From positions 373,670 through 437,669 of the forward strand of contig CAUYUJ010008524.1 in the NCBI GenBank assembly GCA_963575745.1: 64,000 nucleotides of DNA, given 5' to 3'. Within the stretch, counting starts at the first letter, position 1, and every line of letters starts with the position of its first letter. The stretch comes from Prorocentrum cordatum (taxonomy: Eukaryota; Sar; Dinophyceae; Prorocentrales; Prorocentraceae). The position numbers and the translations under genes are program-made. The notes under the pieces are model-generated. The model saw nothing but the letters and a program-made list of their open reading frames with translations. It ran no database searches and had not been told where the DNA came from. Of this stretch, positions 41,056 to 51,489 are shown in pieces.

Positions 41056-41985
41056 TTAGCGGCACGATGCGACGCCCCACGCGGGGGCGGCAAGTTTGGC
41101 CGGCCGTGGGTTCCGAGCAGGGAAAGGTTGCGGAGGGGGTCGCGGCCGTTTGGGCGGGGCGCCCGGGTGCACTCTGGCGCCGCCCTTGGCCAGTTTACGC
41201 GCAACGTCGGTGGGTCGCGCGTTCCAGTGGTCGGCCAGGCAACGCTCGCAGAACCAGTTGGCGTTCCAGCTCATGTCCGAGACGGCGGTGGCCAGGTCGT
41301 TGAATGGAGGGAGGCCCTGGGCGCGTGAACCCAAGTCGGCTGCAACGGGCCGGCAGATCAACATGCCCAGCGGTCTCTGCCCGCACTTCCACTCGCGCAT
41401 CGGAGCGGCGCCACGGTACCGATCGCATTTGCTCCTCCACCCCTGCGCGTCTGCCATGCCGCCGAACCTGTCGGCTTCGGTGCAATGGGTCGGCATGGCG
41501 GCGCGTGCTGCGGCCGGGTCGCGCACGCCTTCTTGGGCCAGCAGGAGCTGCCATAGTGGTGTCTGGGCGCCGGGGGGAGCGACCTGAGGCGACGCTGGCA
41601 GCGGTTTGGGCCCCTGCGGTTTGATTCTAGTGCCGCCCCGCTCGGGATGGGCCCTTTGCCCTCTGGGGTGGACTTCCAGCAGGAGATGCAGAAACACCTA
41701 AAACCGATGCCCCGCTTTCAGAGTTGCAGGCGGCCGGCTGCAAGTTTTTTTGTTTCGGGCATCTGCGTTGACCAAGCCACCTCCTTCAGACCTGCGGGGG
41801 GCGCAGGGGCCCTTCGAGCACTCGTCGCAGTAGACCTGGGGTGGCTGCGCAGCTGGTTCGAACATGTTATCTTCTGTCTGCAATGTCGCTGGGACGAACG
41901 CGACTCCAGGAAGGGCCCAGGCACGGGGGCGGGTCGCGCAGCTCGCGCACGCTGCTGGTCTGCCCATTGCCGATGTACTGGGCAA
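41056..41985 (-). pseudogene. LINE C N-terminal Cys-rich segment
   Basis: Two abutting frames (41985-41698 and 41697-41056) carry VYCDECSKGPC, WRSKCDRYRG, WKCGQRPLGML and WFCERCLADHW, suggesting several zinc sites. The end is Pro/Arg/Ala-rich. It may be the nucleic-acid-binding ORF1-like part of LINE C. The frame upstream to 42520 has a Cys/Val/Leu-rich stretch (CVCMCACHVGDVLEAV) of uncertain value. Confidence 0.45.
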
Positions 41986-42529
41986 CTGTTGAGGTCGGCG
42001 CGGCGGGGGGGGGTCCCACGTCAGAGCCAGTCAGGTCTTTTGAGCGCGCGCAGATGGCGCACGCGCGCACGCTGAGCACTGACAGGTCGGCCGCGGCGGC
42101 GAGGTGGCCAAAAACTGCCAGGGTGGGCGTCGAGGGGAAATCCTGAGTGAATAGTTCGCTCCAGGTGCTTGCACTGTGGTGCTCTCGGGCGACGTGGCGG
42201 CGATGGGCGACCGTGACTAAGCGCGAGGAAGCTCTGGTGAAGGCCTCGACGTGCCCGTGTAGCCATGAGAAGCCCAGCCCTGTGACGCCGCGCGCCTGAC
42301 CGAAGCTACCCCTTACAGGCAGTCGCTTCTTAGCGTAGGGCTCGCACAGGGCCAAGACCGCCTCTAGGACGTCGCCAACGTGACACGCGCACATGCACAC
42401 ACAGTGCAACAGAGGCTGCAGCGTCGGGAGCGCAAGAGCCCACTGTTTGGGCCCGACACTGGTAGACGTGATGATGAGAAGGGTGAGGATGGTGGCGATG
42501 CTGACGAAGTCGAGCAACATCGGGCTATT

Positions 42530-42990
42530 GAGGTCTCAGCGGCCCGCCCGGCCCTCACGCAAGGGAAACTGGGCCAGTCAGTCGACGGCCGCGACTGACA
42601 CCTTACCCTGCACAACGTACGAGTGCCCTCACAATGATTGCGCCGTCGAGCCCACGCGTGTTCGCATTCTCTGGGTTGTAGGGCTGACTCAACATGATTG
42701 CAAGGGCAGAGACTCACGCGACGAGAGGTGGGTGTGAAGTAGCCGAGGAGGATAAACAAAAAGCAAGAAGTAGGGAGGGAAAGACAGAAGGACGACGGAC
42801 TGGATAATCGAATCGGAGCAGCCATGCGCAAAACGCGCGTGGGCAAGACACTCGGCGAACGCGCGAGCAACGCCAAACGCGTCAGCTGGCGAACAGAAGG
42901 CGCCAAAAGCGCGGCAAGACAGACAGCGACGACGCGCCGAATGCGCGCCAGGAGGACGAGGGGGGGAGGGAGATGACGACGGCGTCTATT
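42530..42990. other. No gene recognised
   Basis: Spacer between LINE C and the tail of LINE D. It has normal complexity with no repeat or motif that I can support. Confidence 0.4.
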
Positions 42991-43480
42991 TCAGCCAGGG
43001 CGCACAGGACAATCAGCTCTCATTAAAAAATGTTTCTCTTCTGCGAAACTGGCGCTTTTTACAAAAATGACCACGAGCGATCTCCAACGCATCGGGCCTG
43101 CGACTGCTGCCGCGAAAGACTCCGCGGCCTCGAAGCGGGGTCTCGCACGATCATGCAGTTCGGCTGCCCACTCCTGTTTGGGCCGCCCCCGCTTGCGCGC
43201 GCAGGTCCACGCCGCAGGGGGGACGGTGCCCGGCTGGAACGCTGGCCCCCGCAAAACGTGATTGTTGGGATACCGACCGGTTTTCCCAAATAGTAGTAGC
43301 TGTTGGTTCAACAGTTGGGAAATGCACGGTTCTTGCTCGCTTTTTTCCAAAACTCACTCGTTGAAGACTGCGGAGACGAATGCCGGAGGTATGTGCAAGA
43401 TTTGTCTGATACACGTGGCCTAGAATCCGCCCAACCGCTTCCTGTCGGCTCTGGTGAGCCACGCGGAACTGACGGAGCAC
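42991..43480 (-). pseudogene. LINE D C-terminal tail
   Basis: Contains QLLNQQLLLFGKTGRYP and RKRGRPKQEWAAEL followed by a Trp-containing end. The pattern (short hydrophobic helix, acidic/Pro loop, basic GRPxxxW) parallels the tail of the plus-strand LINE fragment near 31740-31880. Confidence 0.55.
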
Positions 43481-43574
43481 ATGACCTCACTGGGGGTCAT
43501 CGCGTCGAAGATTCGCAGCTTTCTCCTGGCACCGATCGAAATGCGCCCCCCAAACCTTACAATACATGGATAAC

Positions 43575-44673
43575 TCACCCCACGCCGCCCCCAATCCTCG
43601 ATTGAGCTCCCCGGAGTTTCTGCCAGCGTTGCTCAGTGTAGCTCTCAGGTAGACAAGACGTTTTTAAGGCTGCACGGGCGCTCCAGAAGGCGAGTATAAC
43701 TCTATGTCGCTCTGCACATATTTCACTTGGGATTTGACCCAATGTACTTCCATGCCCGCCTTTCCTCCAGAAGTGGCGATTGCGTTCAGTAGCTCCCGCG
43801 CGTGCCCTGCGTTCCAAAGATAAGAGCGTCGTCCGCATGCAGTAAGACCGATAAATTTCCAAGTTAAAACGCTGTCTTGGCCGGGTCACTCAACGTCGCG
43901 GTTGCGTCTTGTATTATCACTGGCATTACCATTACAAATAAAAACGGGGACAAGGGGCACCCTTGCGCGACGCCAGATCTCTGCTGCCTCTCGCGCGACC
44001 TGTGACCCCCATCTGCCGCGCAGAAGCCCCCGTTGGTATAGATGCTCTTGATTATTGCGAGAAGACGAGCAGGGAGCCCAAACCTATGCAACAATACAAA
44101 CATAGCTTCCACATTAACCGAATCGAATGTTTTTCCAGTCTAGCGCAACGAAAGTGGCCCCTGCAGTTTCCCCGGCGTTTGCCATTTCGACGCACCTGCG
44201 GACCACGTGCCCGCGGACCACGTGGATAGCGTCTGTCGTGCCCCGTCCTCGGCAGAAGCCGAATTTAGTAGCAGCAAGCCGGTCTTCTGCCCCAGCGTCC
44301 TGAAGTCGCCGCAATAACAAACTTGCCGCCACTTTGTACGCTACACACAAAAAGCTGATCGGTCCGTAGTTGCCGCAGATGTGCACTGGCCCTTTGTTTT
44401 TGCAAATCGTATTCACCAAAGAATGCCGCCAGGCTTGCGGGACCGACTCTTCTAGCCAGCATGCGCTGCATAATTTTGTGAGCCACTGTACCCCCCAAGC
44501 GCTTGGGCCACTGTTTTCCAATACTCCGCCGGGCCGTCCGGGCAGCTTGCCCTGCCCCATTTCAATTGTTGCACAACTGTTCCAACTTCATGAACAGAGA
44601 ACTCATTTCGTTCACTGGCAGCGTCGGCCCCAAAGGTTCTTGCGAAATTATCTCCGCAGGCCTTACTCTCCAT
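43575..44673 (-). pseudogene. LINE D reverse transcriptase
   Basis: RT motifs in order across frames: VPQAWRHSLVNTICKNKG and NYGPISFLCVAYKV (motifs 1-2), FGFCRGRGTTDAI (FRxGRST-like), ATFVALDWKN (motif A Asp), SGVAQGCPLSPFLFVM (motif B, intact) and LLHADDALIFG (motif C, about 43815-43850, both Asp kept, in a different frame). At least three frameshifts separate these. Confidence 0.75.
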
Positions 44674-45704
44674 TGCACATGGTCCATGACTTCTGCCATA
44701 ATGTCCGCTCGTTTGTTACTCTCCACCATATTCCCGGCCACGTTTTGCAACCTCCCTTGTTTGCGTCGGCGCCCCCGGCAGAAGGCCCGGATAGCATGCC
44801 AATTTCCATTTGCAATATGCTCTTCGGTCCAAGCTGTCTTGTCCATGTTACACGAAATCCACACTTCTTTATATTGGTGTGCTTCCTCCTGCTTGTTGTC
44901 CGCCTGTCGGGCGAGAATCCGTTCTTCTATCAAGTCAAGTGTGCGCTGACTAATCCACGGCCTTTTTTCCTTTCCGCGGGAGCTGGTGGAAGCACGGCTG
45001 TCGCAGCTTCGGTTGCTTGCACACTTTTCTCCCTCAAATTTTCCATGGAAGCTCGATAAGAAGATCACGGTTCTGAGCGTCCACTGGCTGCACGGCCTTC
45101 CGCCCACCAACCGAAATACCCAAGAATGTGCTCTTCTCCGTTGCATGCGCAACCCATTCGTGCATTGAGGTCCCCGAATATGACTTCCCCCACATTGGCG
45201 AAGCACGCCCGCCCTGTATTCAACATCGAGGTCATAATAAAATGCTAGTTTCTCCGGGGCAGGCTTCGGCTTTTGGGGGGCGTACACGCAGAAAACACCA
45301 AAAATGCCATTCATCGAACGAATAGTTATCCAAGCGGGTCTGTCTGAGATCTGCTTATACGAGCTGGTTTTTCGCTCTGATATAACAAACCCCACTCCAG
45401 CGTACGTTTGCCCATCCCCTTCTGCACCTGACAGTACCACAACATATCCGTTGAAAGTATAGATGCCTGGTTGCTTTGCTCGTGTTTTCTGTAAACAAAA
45501 CACTTGGATATCAAGGCTCTTCATGCGCACCGTAGTTTCCACAAGTTTCTCCTCTGTCAAACCTTTGACGTTCCACGTTGCAATATTGAACTCTGGATTG
45601 TGCTTCTCATGGAGGCTGTTGCACCTTGAAGGTGAAACTCTTCCTGTGCGTCCCTGGCTGTCAATTCGCAGGCTTCCCTTTGCCCGCTCCTTTGGACAGA
45701 CCAA
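44562..45704 (-). pseudogene. LINE D endonuclease and linker
   Basis: Endonuclease motifs: FNIATWNVKGL, then QVFCLQKTRAK (Glu expected after Gln is Lys), AGVGFVIS, GVFCVYAPQK. The GDLN motif (FGDLNARMGC, about 45150-45182) is intact but in another frame. The frame recovers downstream as KEKRPWISQRTLDLIEERI, a linker found ahead of RT in many LINEs, and runs to the stop at 44562. Confidence 0.7.
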
Positions 45705-45753
45705 TGGCGCTTTTGTCCAGCCTGTCGGTGAGCTCCTGCTGTAGTTCTTTCCA

Positions 45754-45897
45754 TTATGGTGACTTTTGAAACACCTCCCACGTCTCCCACGAAGGATCCA
45801 GCCAATCCACTTTAAGCTTCGTTTCCAAAACTTTGACTTGAAGCATCCCTTTTCCCCCAGCTTTGATTACCCTGGCGTCGTCGTCGACCTTCGGGAA
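45754..45897 (-). pseudogene. Coding segment at the 5' side of LINE D behind an AG acceptor
   Basis: Right after a C/T-rich tract and the sequence cccgaag (minus strand) begins a protein-like frame: VDDDARVIKAGGKGML, then VDWLDPSWETWEVFQKSP, a stop, and WKELQQELTDRLDKSA. It leads into the endonuclease frame. It may be the N-terminal part of the LINE D ORF or an exon of a chimeric transcript. Confidence 0.4.
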
Positions 45898-45904
45898 CTT
45901 TTGT

Positions 45905-46190
45905 CGAAGAAGAAGAAGAAGAGGAACAATAATAATGATATGAACAAGAAGAGGAAGAACAAGGAGGGTGGACAAAGGAGAGGAGAAGAGCGAACAGGAG
46001 CGAGCACGAGAAGGTGAGGAAGGGAGAGCGACGCAGGGATGCAGGAGCGAGGAGGAAGGAGAGAAGATGTACGATGCATGAGCCAGCTTCGATCGGCCAG
46101 GACAGGAGGAGCGAGCACGAGGAGGGGAGTAGCACGAGGAGGGGGGGAAAGGAGGAGGAGACGGAGACGACGACAGCGAGAGGAGCATTT
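45905..46190 (-). other. Polypyrimidine tract next to LINE D
   Basis: The minus strand is C/T-rich, from CTT triplets next to the AG at 45898 to CTC-rich sequence upstream. The layout parallels the tract upstream of the Hsp90 exon. Confidence 0.6.
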
Positions 46191-47185
46191 TGTCGCCCCC
46201 GCCGCGGCGGCTCCACGCGCTCATTCTGTCCCAGCTGCGCCCGAAAGACGAAGGCAAAAGCTCTCCACCGCCCACCGTGCCTCCACGCGCGGCCCCCTCA
46301 ACCAAAAGCCCTAGATCTTCTGGCGAGCCCGGGCTGTACACGGCAAGAGTGGGGACGGCCTTGGCCCGAGGAAAGACGTTGCACAAGATTAATCGAGTAG
46401 GAGGTCGACTACAACATTGATGTACCCCAAACTTGGAATTCTCGCCGAATCGACGAAACGTGCACACCAACTTCGTACATTTACGAGCATTCTACGCACA
46501 TGTCTGGTAGATACGACAAGGAAATCGATTTCGGGGTAAATCAAGTCTGTAACCATGAACCCACGAGAATAACCCCCCAGGGATAGTAAAGTTCGGGGTG
46601 TTCGGGGAGGTAATAAACTTGCCCGCCAGAGCCAGCATAAAGAGACAGAGAGAGGAGACATCCTTGAGGGAGGAGGAGGAGAAAGAGCAAGAGGAGGAGA
46701 GGAGAAGGAGATTGCAAAAATCCAAAGTTTAAAACTTATTAGATTTAATGTGTAAACGCTTGATGAAAATTAAAAGTTTCATCTGCTCGTGTAGGGTAGC
46801 TCACGTGCCTCGTTTTTCAAGGAAAATCAACCCCAGCGATAAACAAGTTCAGGGCGCCAGAGGGAGGAGGAGAAGAAAGAGATAGAGATACAGAGAGAGA
46901 GAGACAGAGAAAGAAAGAAAGAGAGACAGAAAGAACTACAAAGAGACAGAAGGACATTGGTTTCGCTTGAGACATCCTGAAACAGCGTGCTCGCTTCGCT
47001 TGATGTTGCTGTCTCAACATAAGAAGGAAGTAACCTCGATGGCGAACTTTTCCCGTGATAATGAAGTTCGGCCTCCGCGCTCCCGCGCCCCCGACCAAAC
47101 TCTTATTGGTCGACGATAAAAAACTCTAACGACTTAAGGGGGGGGTACATTTATCGTGGGTAGGGGGTTACCTAGTCGACCTCCC
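46190..47185. other. No gene; AT-richer stretch with GA microsatellites
   Basis: Contains GAG-rich sequence at about 46660-46715 and a (GA)n tract with GAAA units at about 46860-46945. No protein-like frame. A G-run precedes the repeat R2 copy. Confidence 0.5.
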
Positions 47186-47189
47186 ACTC

Positions 47190-47460
47190 GAATTAAAGAG
47201 AGGTCAGCATCGAATCGATGAGCACGACCGAATCAACAAGTGGATCGAATCGGGCCGCATCGGTACGGAGTCGGAATCCGATCGGAACGACTGCGCCAGG
47301 ACGAAAAATGGATCGGCTGCGCCAGGATGAATAATTGCGCCATGTAAGCATGAGGCAACACCAGACCGTCCTGATATCGAAATCGAGTCGGATCGGGTCA
47401 TCCAGAATCGACGTAGAGTCAGATCCATCATATCGGAACGGACCCTGAAGATAGACTCAG
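47190..47460 (+). repeat. Dispersed repeat R2, copy 1 (atcgaatcgg-rich)
   Basis: Landmarks cgaatcgggccgcat, ctgcgccaggatg, gcgccat-t-agcat and atcggaacggaccctg recur in the same order at 49540-49800. The units are rich in TCGAATCGGATCG-like words. Both copies on the plus strand. Confidence 0.8.
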
Positions 47461-47591
47461 CATCGTCAGGCCAGTCCCAGTCCCCAGCGGGCCATGCGTC
47501 TCAGCGCCACCACGCCCAACCCCTCGGGGTGGACACACGACGGAGAGGGCATCGATCTAGAATCAAGAATGATGGAAATCACCAATATCGG

Positions 47592-47621
47592 CTTTCGGAG
47601 GTTCGCGCGGACCTCCGAAAG
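47592..47621. repeat. Perfect 11-bp inverted repeat
   Basis: CTTTCGGAGGT (47592-47602) and ACCTCCGAAAG (47611-47621) are exact reverse complements around an 8-base loop. A degenerate relative without the full palindrome (cgcggaccgccgaaagtgtatgg) occurs near 48697. Confidence 0.85.
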
Positions 47622-48254
47622 TGTATGTTGATGCCGCTTGTCATTCGTCAAATAGATCCCAACGTAGAGAAGTAGGTCGGACAACGAAGGCAAGACATTC
47701 CTGATGGGGATGGAGATAGTTATGGAGTAAAGGTGCTGCCACAAGAGGCGCTCACGAAGGAACGAAGCCCCTGTTTTAGCAAAAAATGTGGCTGGGTGCA
47801 CGAGAAGCACTGGAGACACAACCATGGAAGGACCACAGGAACAGCGTGCCCATTCCGAACCAGAACTGCTCCTCATTTCCACTTTTTGAGTGTAGCGATG
47901 CTGACAGATAGCGACTCAAACGCTGGGCACACGACGACCGCCGCGACTGCACACGGCTTCTGCCTCGAGACCGACGGCGGGTCGTGCCCGGAAAGGAAAG
48001 GAGCTGCTGCCAGCCATCTTCCCGAATCGTTCCGCCCACCCCCTCCTGCTTATTCTGATTCCTCCTCCCTCCCCTCCTCCTGACCCTCCCCCTGAGGCCT
48101 CCGGAGGCCTCGCCCCCAAAACAACAGCCCCTGGAAAACGGGGGGCGCTATGCGTGGAGGCCTGGTGGCGGCAGAGCGCCCTGCGTCACGACGAGCCCCA
48201 TGGCCTCCGCTCGCCGTGGACTTTCCCACGACGCGGGCTCTCCGGAGCTCCCCC

Positions 48255-48515
48255 CGGATCTCAGGAGGCAACTCCTGGGAGGTCCTCGAAAGAACGATGA
48301 AGGGCTGCATTAAGCTCGACTGGTGGGCCATGAAGCTGGTGTCGCCCGGATTGCGCCCAGGATTGAGCCGGATCAGGCCAGACTGCACGGGATTAGGCGA
48401 AAGTACATGGGAGCATGCCAGATTGAGCCAACTTTCGACCACGGGTATACCAGCGCCGATGTAAAATCCGACCTCCCTGAGGAGCTGCATCCTAAAAGAA
48501 CCGAGAGGTCTGTGG
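48255..48515 (+). repeat. Dispersed repeat R4, copy 1
   Basis: Aligns by landmarks with 52290-52520: aactcctgggaggtcctcg / aacttctggaaggtcttcg, ctcgactggtgggccatgaag / cccgactgaggggccgtgaag, aggattgagccggat / aggattaagcgggat, gacctccc...gctgcatccta / cacctccc...gttgcatccta. Roughly 230-260 bp. 48520-49330 around it shows overlapping low-information ORFs only. Confidence 0.65.
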
Positions 48516-49334
48516 ACACGTCGTCAGCACACCCGGCACCAGCTAACGAGCGAGGTCCACCTTGGCGGCGCGCACAAAGATGAGAAGAAGAAACCAACAA
48601 ACGTATCAGCATAAACTATTGCAGGGCGGCACGGTTGTCTTGGATCGGCGCTGGTCTCTGGCGCGCAGGGGGTCCAGCGACATTCTAAGGACTCCGCGCG
48701 GACCGCCGAAAGTGTATGGTTGTGTGGTCGTCTCCACCGCTCCTCGCGGGGCCCTCGAGTGCGAGGCCAAAAACCTCTACACATCCACCGCCTGCGGGGG
48801 AAAGGCTTTGGGCCTCCAAAGGGCCAGAGCCTATCCGCATCTGCCGCCACCCGAGGCCCACGAAGACTAGCCTCCCAACCAGTGGGTGCGCACAACACGC
48901 GTCTCGGAGTCACCACCGCTCCTCGAGTGGATCTCGCGGTCCCCGAAGCAGAAAAAGGGAAAATTGCATTAGGGAAGGGGAAGTCCCAGCGCCCATCCAA
49001 GAAATCCGCGCGGGCCTCCGAACCGTTGCGGTCGTGCCGCTTTGTCTCTTCCTCGAGCTCCCGAGGGCTCGGCTCCGAGGCGATGGACGCGTCGGAGGGC
49101 CCGCTGAGACAACGGCAACTCGCCCGCCCAGCCCAAATCCGCTCAAGATCGGTCCCCGGACCCCTCTCGGGTGTTCGTCAACGGGAGGGGGGCCGTCAGG
49201 CGCGGGGCGAAGAAGCGTGCACTCTTCGAGCACCCGTTGAGGCCCGCGGTGGCAGTTCAGTGGCCGCTGAGGGCCCCTCTGGGGCCGCCCTCCTGCAACC
49301 TTGTCCCCCCACAGTTCTTGCCTCGGGGATTTAC

Positions 49335-49495
49335 TGAGCCGGGTCAATCCAGCCCCGGGTCAGTCGGGCCTCGAAGATCCTGCAAGATCCTGCAGGAACC
49401 TGCAGGATCCTGCACCCAAGCCCGGTTCAATGCGCCCCTGGCCCTGCAGGATCCTGCAAGATCCGGCGCTCTGGCTGACCCCCGGTTGCATTGAA
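49335..49495 (+). repeat. Dispersed repeat R1, copy 2
   Basis: Same ordered landmarks as the copy at 29136-29275, here with extra aggatcctgca units (cctgcaagatcctgcaggaa). Expansion of this short word accounts for its greater length. Confidence 0.8.
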
Positions 49496-49539
49496 GACCC
49501 GAAAAGGCCATGGAGGGCAGCCGTTGTCTCGACAACCCC

Positions 49540-49800
49540 CCCGAACACGGCAGAAATCGAATCGAATGTCTGGACAGCAACGAATTGAGAAATCGGATCG
49601 AATCGGAATTCGTAACGAATCGGGCCGCATTCGCACTGAGTCGAAATCGAATCGGATCCGCTGCGCCAGGATGCACGACAGCGCCATATTAGCATCGGAC
49701 CACATCGAATCGCCGTAAGTCGAAACCGAAGATGATCGAGCTGGCTGGAATCGATATCGAATCGGATCGGTCAAATCGAAATGGACCCTGTCATCGACCT
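49540..49800 (+). repeat. Dispersed repeat R2, copy 2
   Basis: Second copy of the atcgaatcgg-rich repeat described at 47190-47460. Confidence 0.8.
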
Positions 49801-49839
49801 TTGTGTGATAACTCGGGCCTCCAGCTACAATGCAGGACG

Positions 49840-50580
49840 ATTCTGGCAACCACGGAGGGTTCTCGGCGATGCGCAGCTGCCAGAACGCATCCCGAGGCAG
49901 GAAAACCTCTAGACACAAACGAAAATATTCACAGACCCGATCGTGGGAGGATCGGTCGGATCGAAATTAGAGGCCTCCCAACTGGGTCCGAGTAGATGGG
50001 GTCAGAGGATCGCGCCGCATCGCCGAAGCACCACCATCGTCGACGTCGGCGTGAAAAACATCGGGCTTCACATCGAGCCGCATCGCCGATGCATGGGCGA
50101 TGCGGCGCGATCTACCGACCCCGAAAACTTCGACACCATCTGAATGGGCGGCCTGGATAGATCAACCCTGGCGAGGAGGGGCGGAGGCAGCGACGGATGG
50201 GCGCGCCCGAAATGGGTAAACTGGGTACGATGCCCAACAGGGAAGACTGCCCAATACCGACAGCGGCCGCTTTGGGGCAAGCGGGCAACCCAAACGGGCA
50301 AACGGGCAACGTCCGTGGCGACACCCACAAGGAGCCCTGCTCAAATGGGCGGGAACTGCTGTCGGTCGTCGTGCCCACTCTTTCCGTACCCACTTCCTTC
50401 GACCGTACACAGCGACGGAGGACCTCGCTGTAGACCCCGTGCCGAGACGCATCCCGAGGCGGGAGAAACCTCCAAGAACCAACGAAAACGCCCAAGAACC
50501 CAAAATCTTGGGAGGACGGATCGGATCGACATGGACCCTGGCGAGGGCAGGGCGGAGGAAGCGACGAAATGCCCCACGAC
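49840..50580 (+). repeat. Two diverged copies of a ~190-bp unit, ~550 bp apart
   Basis: acgcatcccgaggcaggaaa (near 49884) and acgcatcccgaggcgggaga (near 50439) are each followed by acaaacgaaaa / accaacgaaaac and by gggaggatcggtcggatcga / gggaggacggatcggatcga, then ctggcgagg-gg-cggagg. No gene between them is supported. Confidence 0.65.
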
Positions 50581-50607
50581 CCCGTGCGCTCGGGAGAGAA
50601 AAGCAGA

Positions 50608-50723
50608 GTATCAATGGCACGCCGCCGTTGGGAGCCCGTCAGCGCGACACTCCCAGGTTTTTGCCCGAAGGCCTGGTGCTTCTGCAAGAGCGTGGGTTCC
50701 CCACAGCGGCGTGCCGTTGATAC
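50608..50723. repeat. 116-base foldback with 30-nt inverted arms
   Basis: The left arm (50608-50637) matches the reverse complement of the right arm (50694-50723) at 26 of 30 positions; two of the four mismatches would be G:U pairs in RNA. The 56-base loop holds a smaller ccagg/cctgg pairing. No clear target-site duplication was seen. It could be a MITE-like foldback or a structured-RNA locus. Confidence 0.7.
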
Positions 50724-50759
50724 TATTTGTCCTCAGCTTCCCTAATTAGGATCGGCGCA

Positions 50760-51410
50760 GGACCCCCCTTGGTGACGCCTCTGGCGCCGCACCCCGGCGC
50801 GCTCTGCGCGCCAGGGAGGGGGCGTCCATGGCTGATCCAAAGAGCCAAGGGCAATGCTACGGGGGGATCGGCTTCAGGGGGGAATGCATCGACCCCCAGT
50901 CGCCCCTCATCGCCCACGGGGGGCCTGACGGCCTGCGCGAGTACGCGGCGCCGATCGCATCATGTGTTGCTCGCCGACCCAGACGTCTGGTGTCTTGAGT
51001 TTCTCAATACCAGGTCCCCAGAGGTCTGCACGTTTTGCCCAGGGCGGCTCCCCATCCTGAGTCGTGTTTCCCACCCCAGCGTATCTTCTCTCCTCCGTCG
51101 GGCCGTTCAGCCAATTCGATGGTTTTGCATCAGGAGAATTTGCGTACCCCACTGTTTGACCTAAAACCTGTCGACTTGAGTTTCACGAGGCGTTGGAGGT
51201 CTAGGGAGTCTGCTCCGCCAGCCACCTGCGGCGCCGCGGCCGCGCGAGCGCCGCCGCCGCCGCGGCCCGCGGCGCCTCCACGGTGAAGAACGCGGCGGCG
51301 TCGCGGCCGCCCGGCGCGGCGGCCCCGTTGGACCGGCGCGCGGCGAGGTCCTCGGGCCGGGCGCTTGGTTCCCAGAGGGCCCAGGCATCCAGCTTCTCTC
51401 GAACAGATAA
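50760..51410. other. No gene; extreme GC block at its right end
   Basis: 50760-51230 has ordinary complexity without recognisable coding sense. 51230-51380 is almost entirely G and C (gccgcggcc, gcgccgccgcc), producing Arg/Ala/Gly-rich frames on both strands. Confidence 0.5.
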
Positions 51411-51413
51411 AGA

Positions 51414-51453
51414 CTAGAACCACGCGCGCGCTTCGCGCGCGCTTAGGTTCTAG
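51414..51453. repeat. Two-part palindrome with GCGCGCGC-TTC-GCGCGCGC core
   Basis: Outer arms CTAGAACC / GGTTCTAG (51414-51421, 51446-51453) and inner arms GCGCGCGC (51424-51431, 51435-51442) pair around a TTC loop, with a 2/3-base internal bulge. It stands directly before a repeat array. Confidence 0.85.
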
Positions 51454-51489
51454 CTAGGATCATTCTCGCTGGGAGTTTGACGTAGCTTC

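Larger units (their letters stand above)
36600..42520 (-). mobile_element. Decayed LINE C with endonuclease and RT
   Basis: Minus-strand blocks in order: Cys-rich N-terminal segment (42000-41056), APE-like endonuclease start (RLRVLGWNPQA, about 40660), RT palm with a YADD box (38527-38538), and a 3' coding region to about 36700. A ccaagaggccc-type array has entered the 5' part at 40765-40985. Frames change repeatedly. The endonuclease start with GWNPQA and the following AVLLSGAQ (in place of Q-E/GTQ) differ from the other LINEs in this window, so it represents a separate lineage. Confidence 0.7.
42991..45900 (-). mobile_element. Decayed LINE D with endonuclease, RT and basic tail
   Basis: Minus-strand order is: upstream coding segment (45897-45754), APE endonuclease (45600-45050), linker, RT (44673-43575), C-terminal tail (43480-42991). 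Motifs are well preserved but spread over several frames. It is a different lineage from LINE C and from the giant LINE, and is close in style to the plus-strand fragment at 31070. Confidence 0.8.

Noticed and set aside
48720-49337. A 205-codon plus-strand ORF considered as a gene
   Set aside because: Low-complexity Arg/Ser/Ala/Gly composition, overlapping equally long frames, and it runs into dispersed repeat R1 copy 2.
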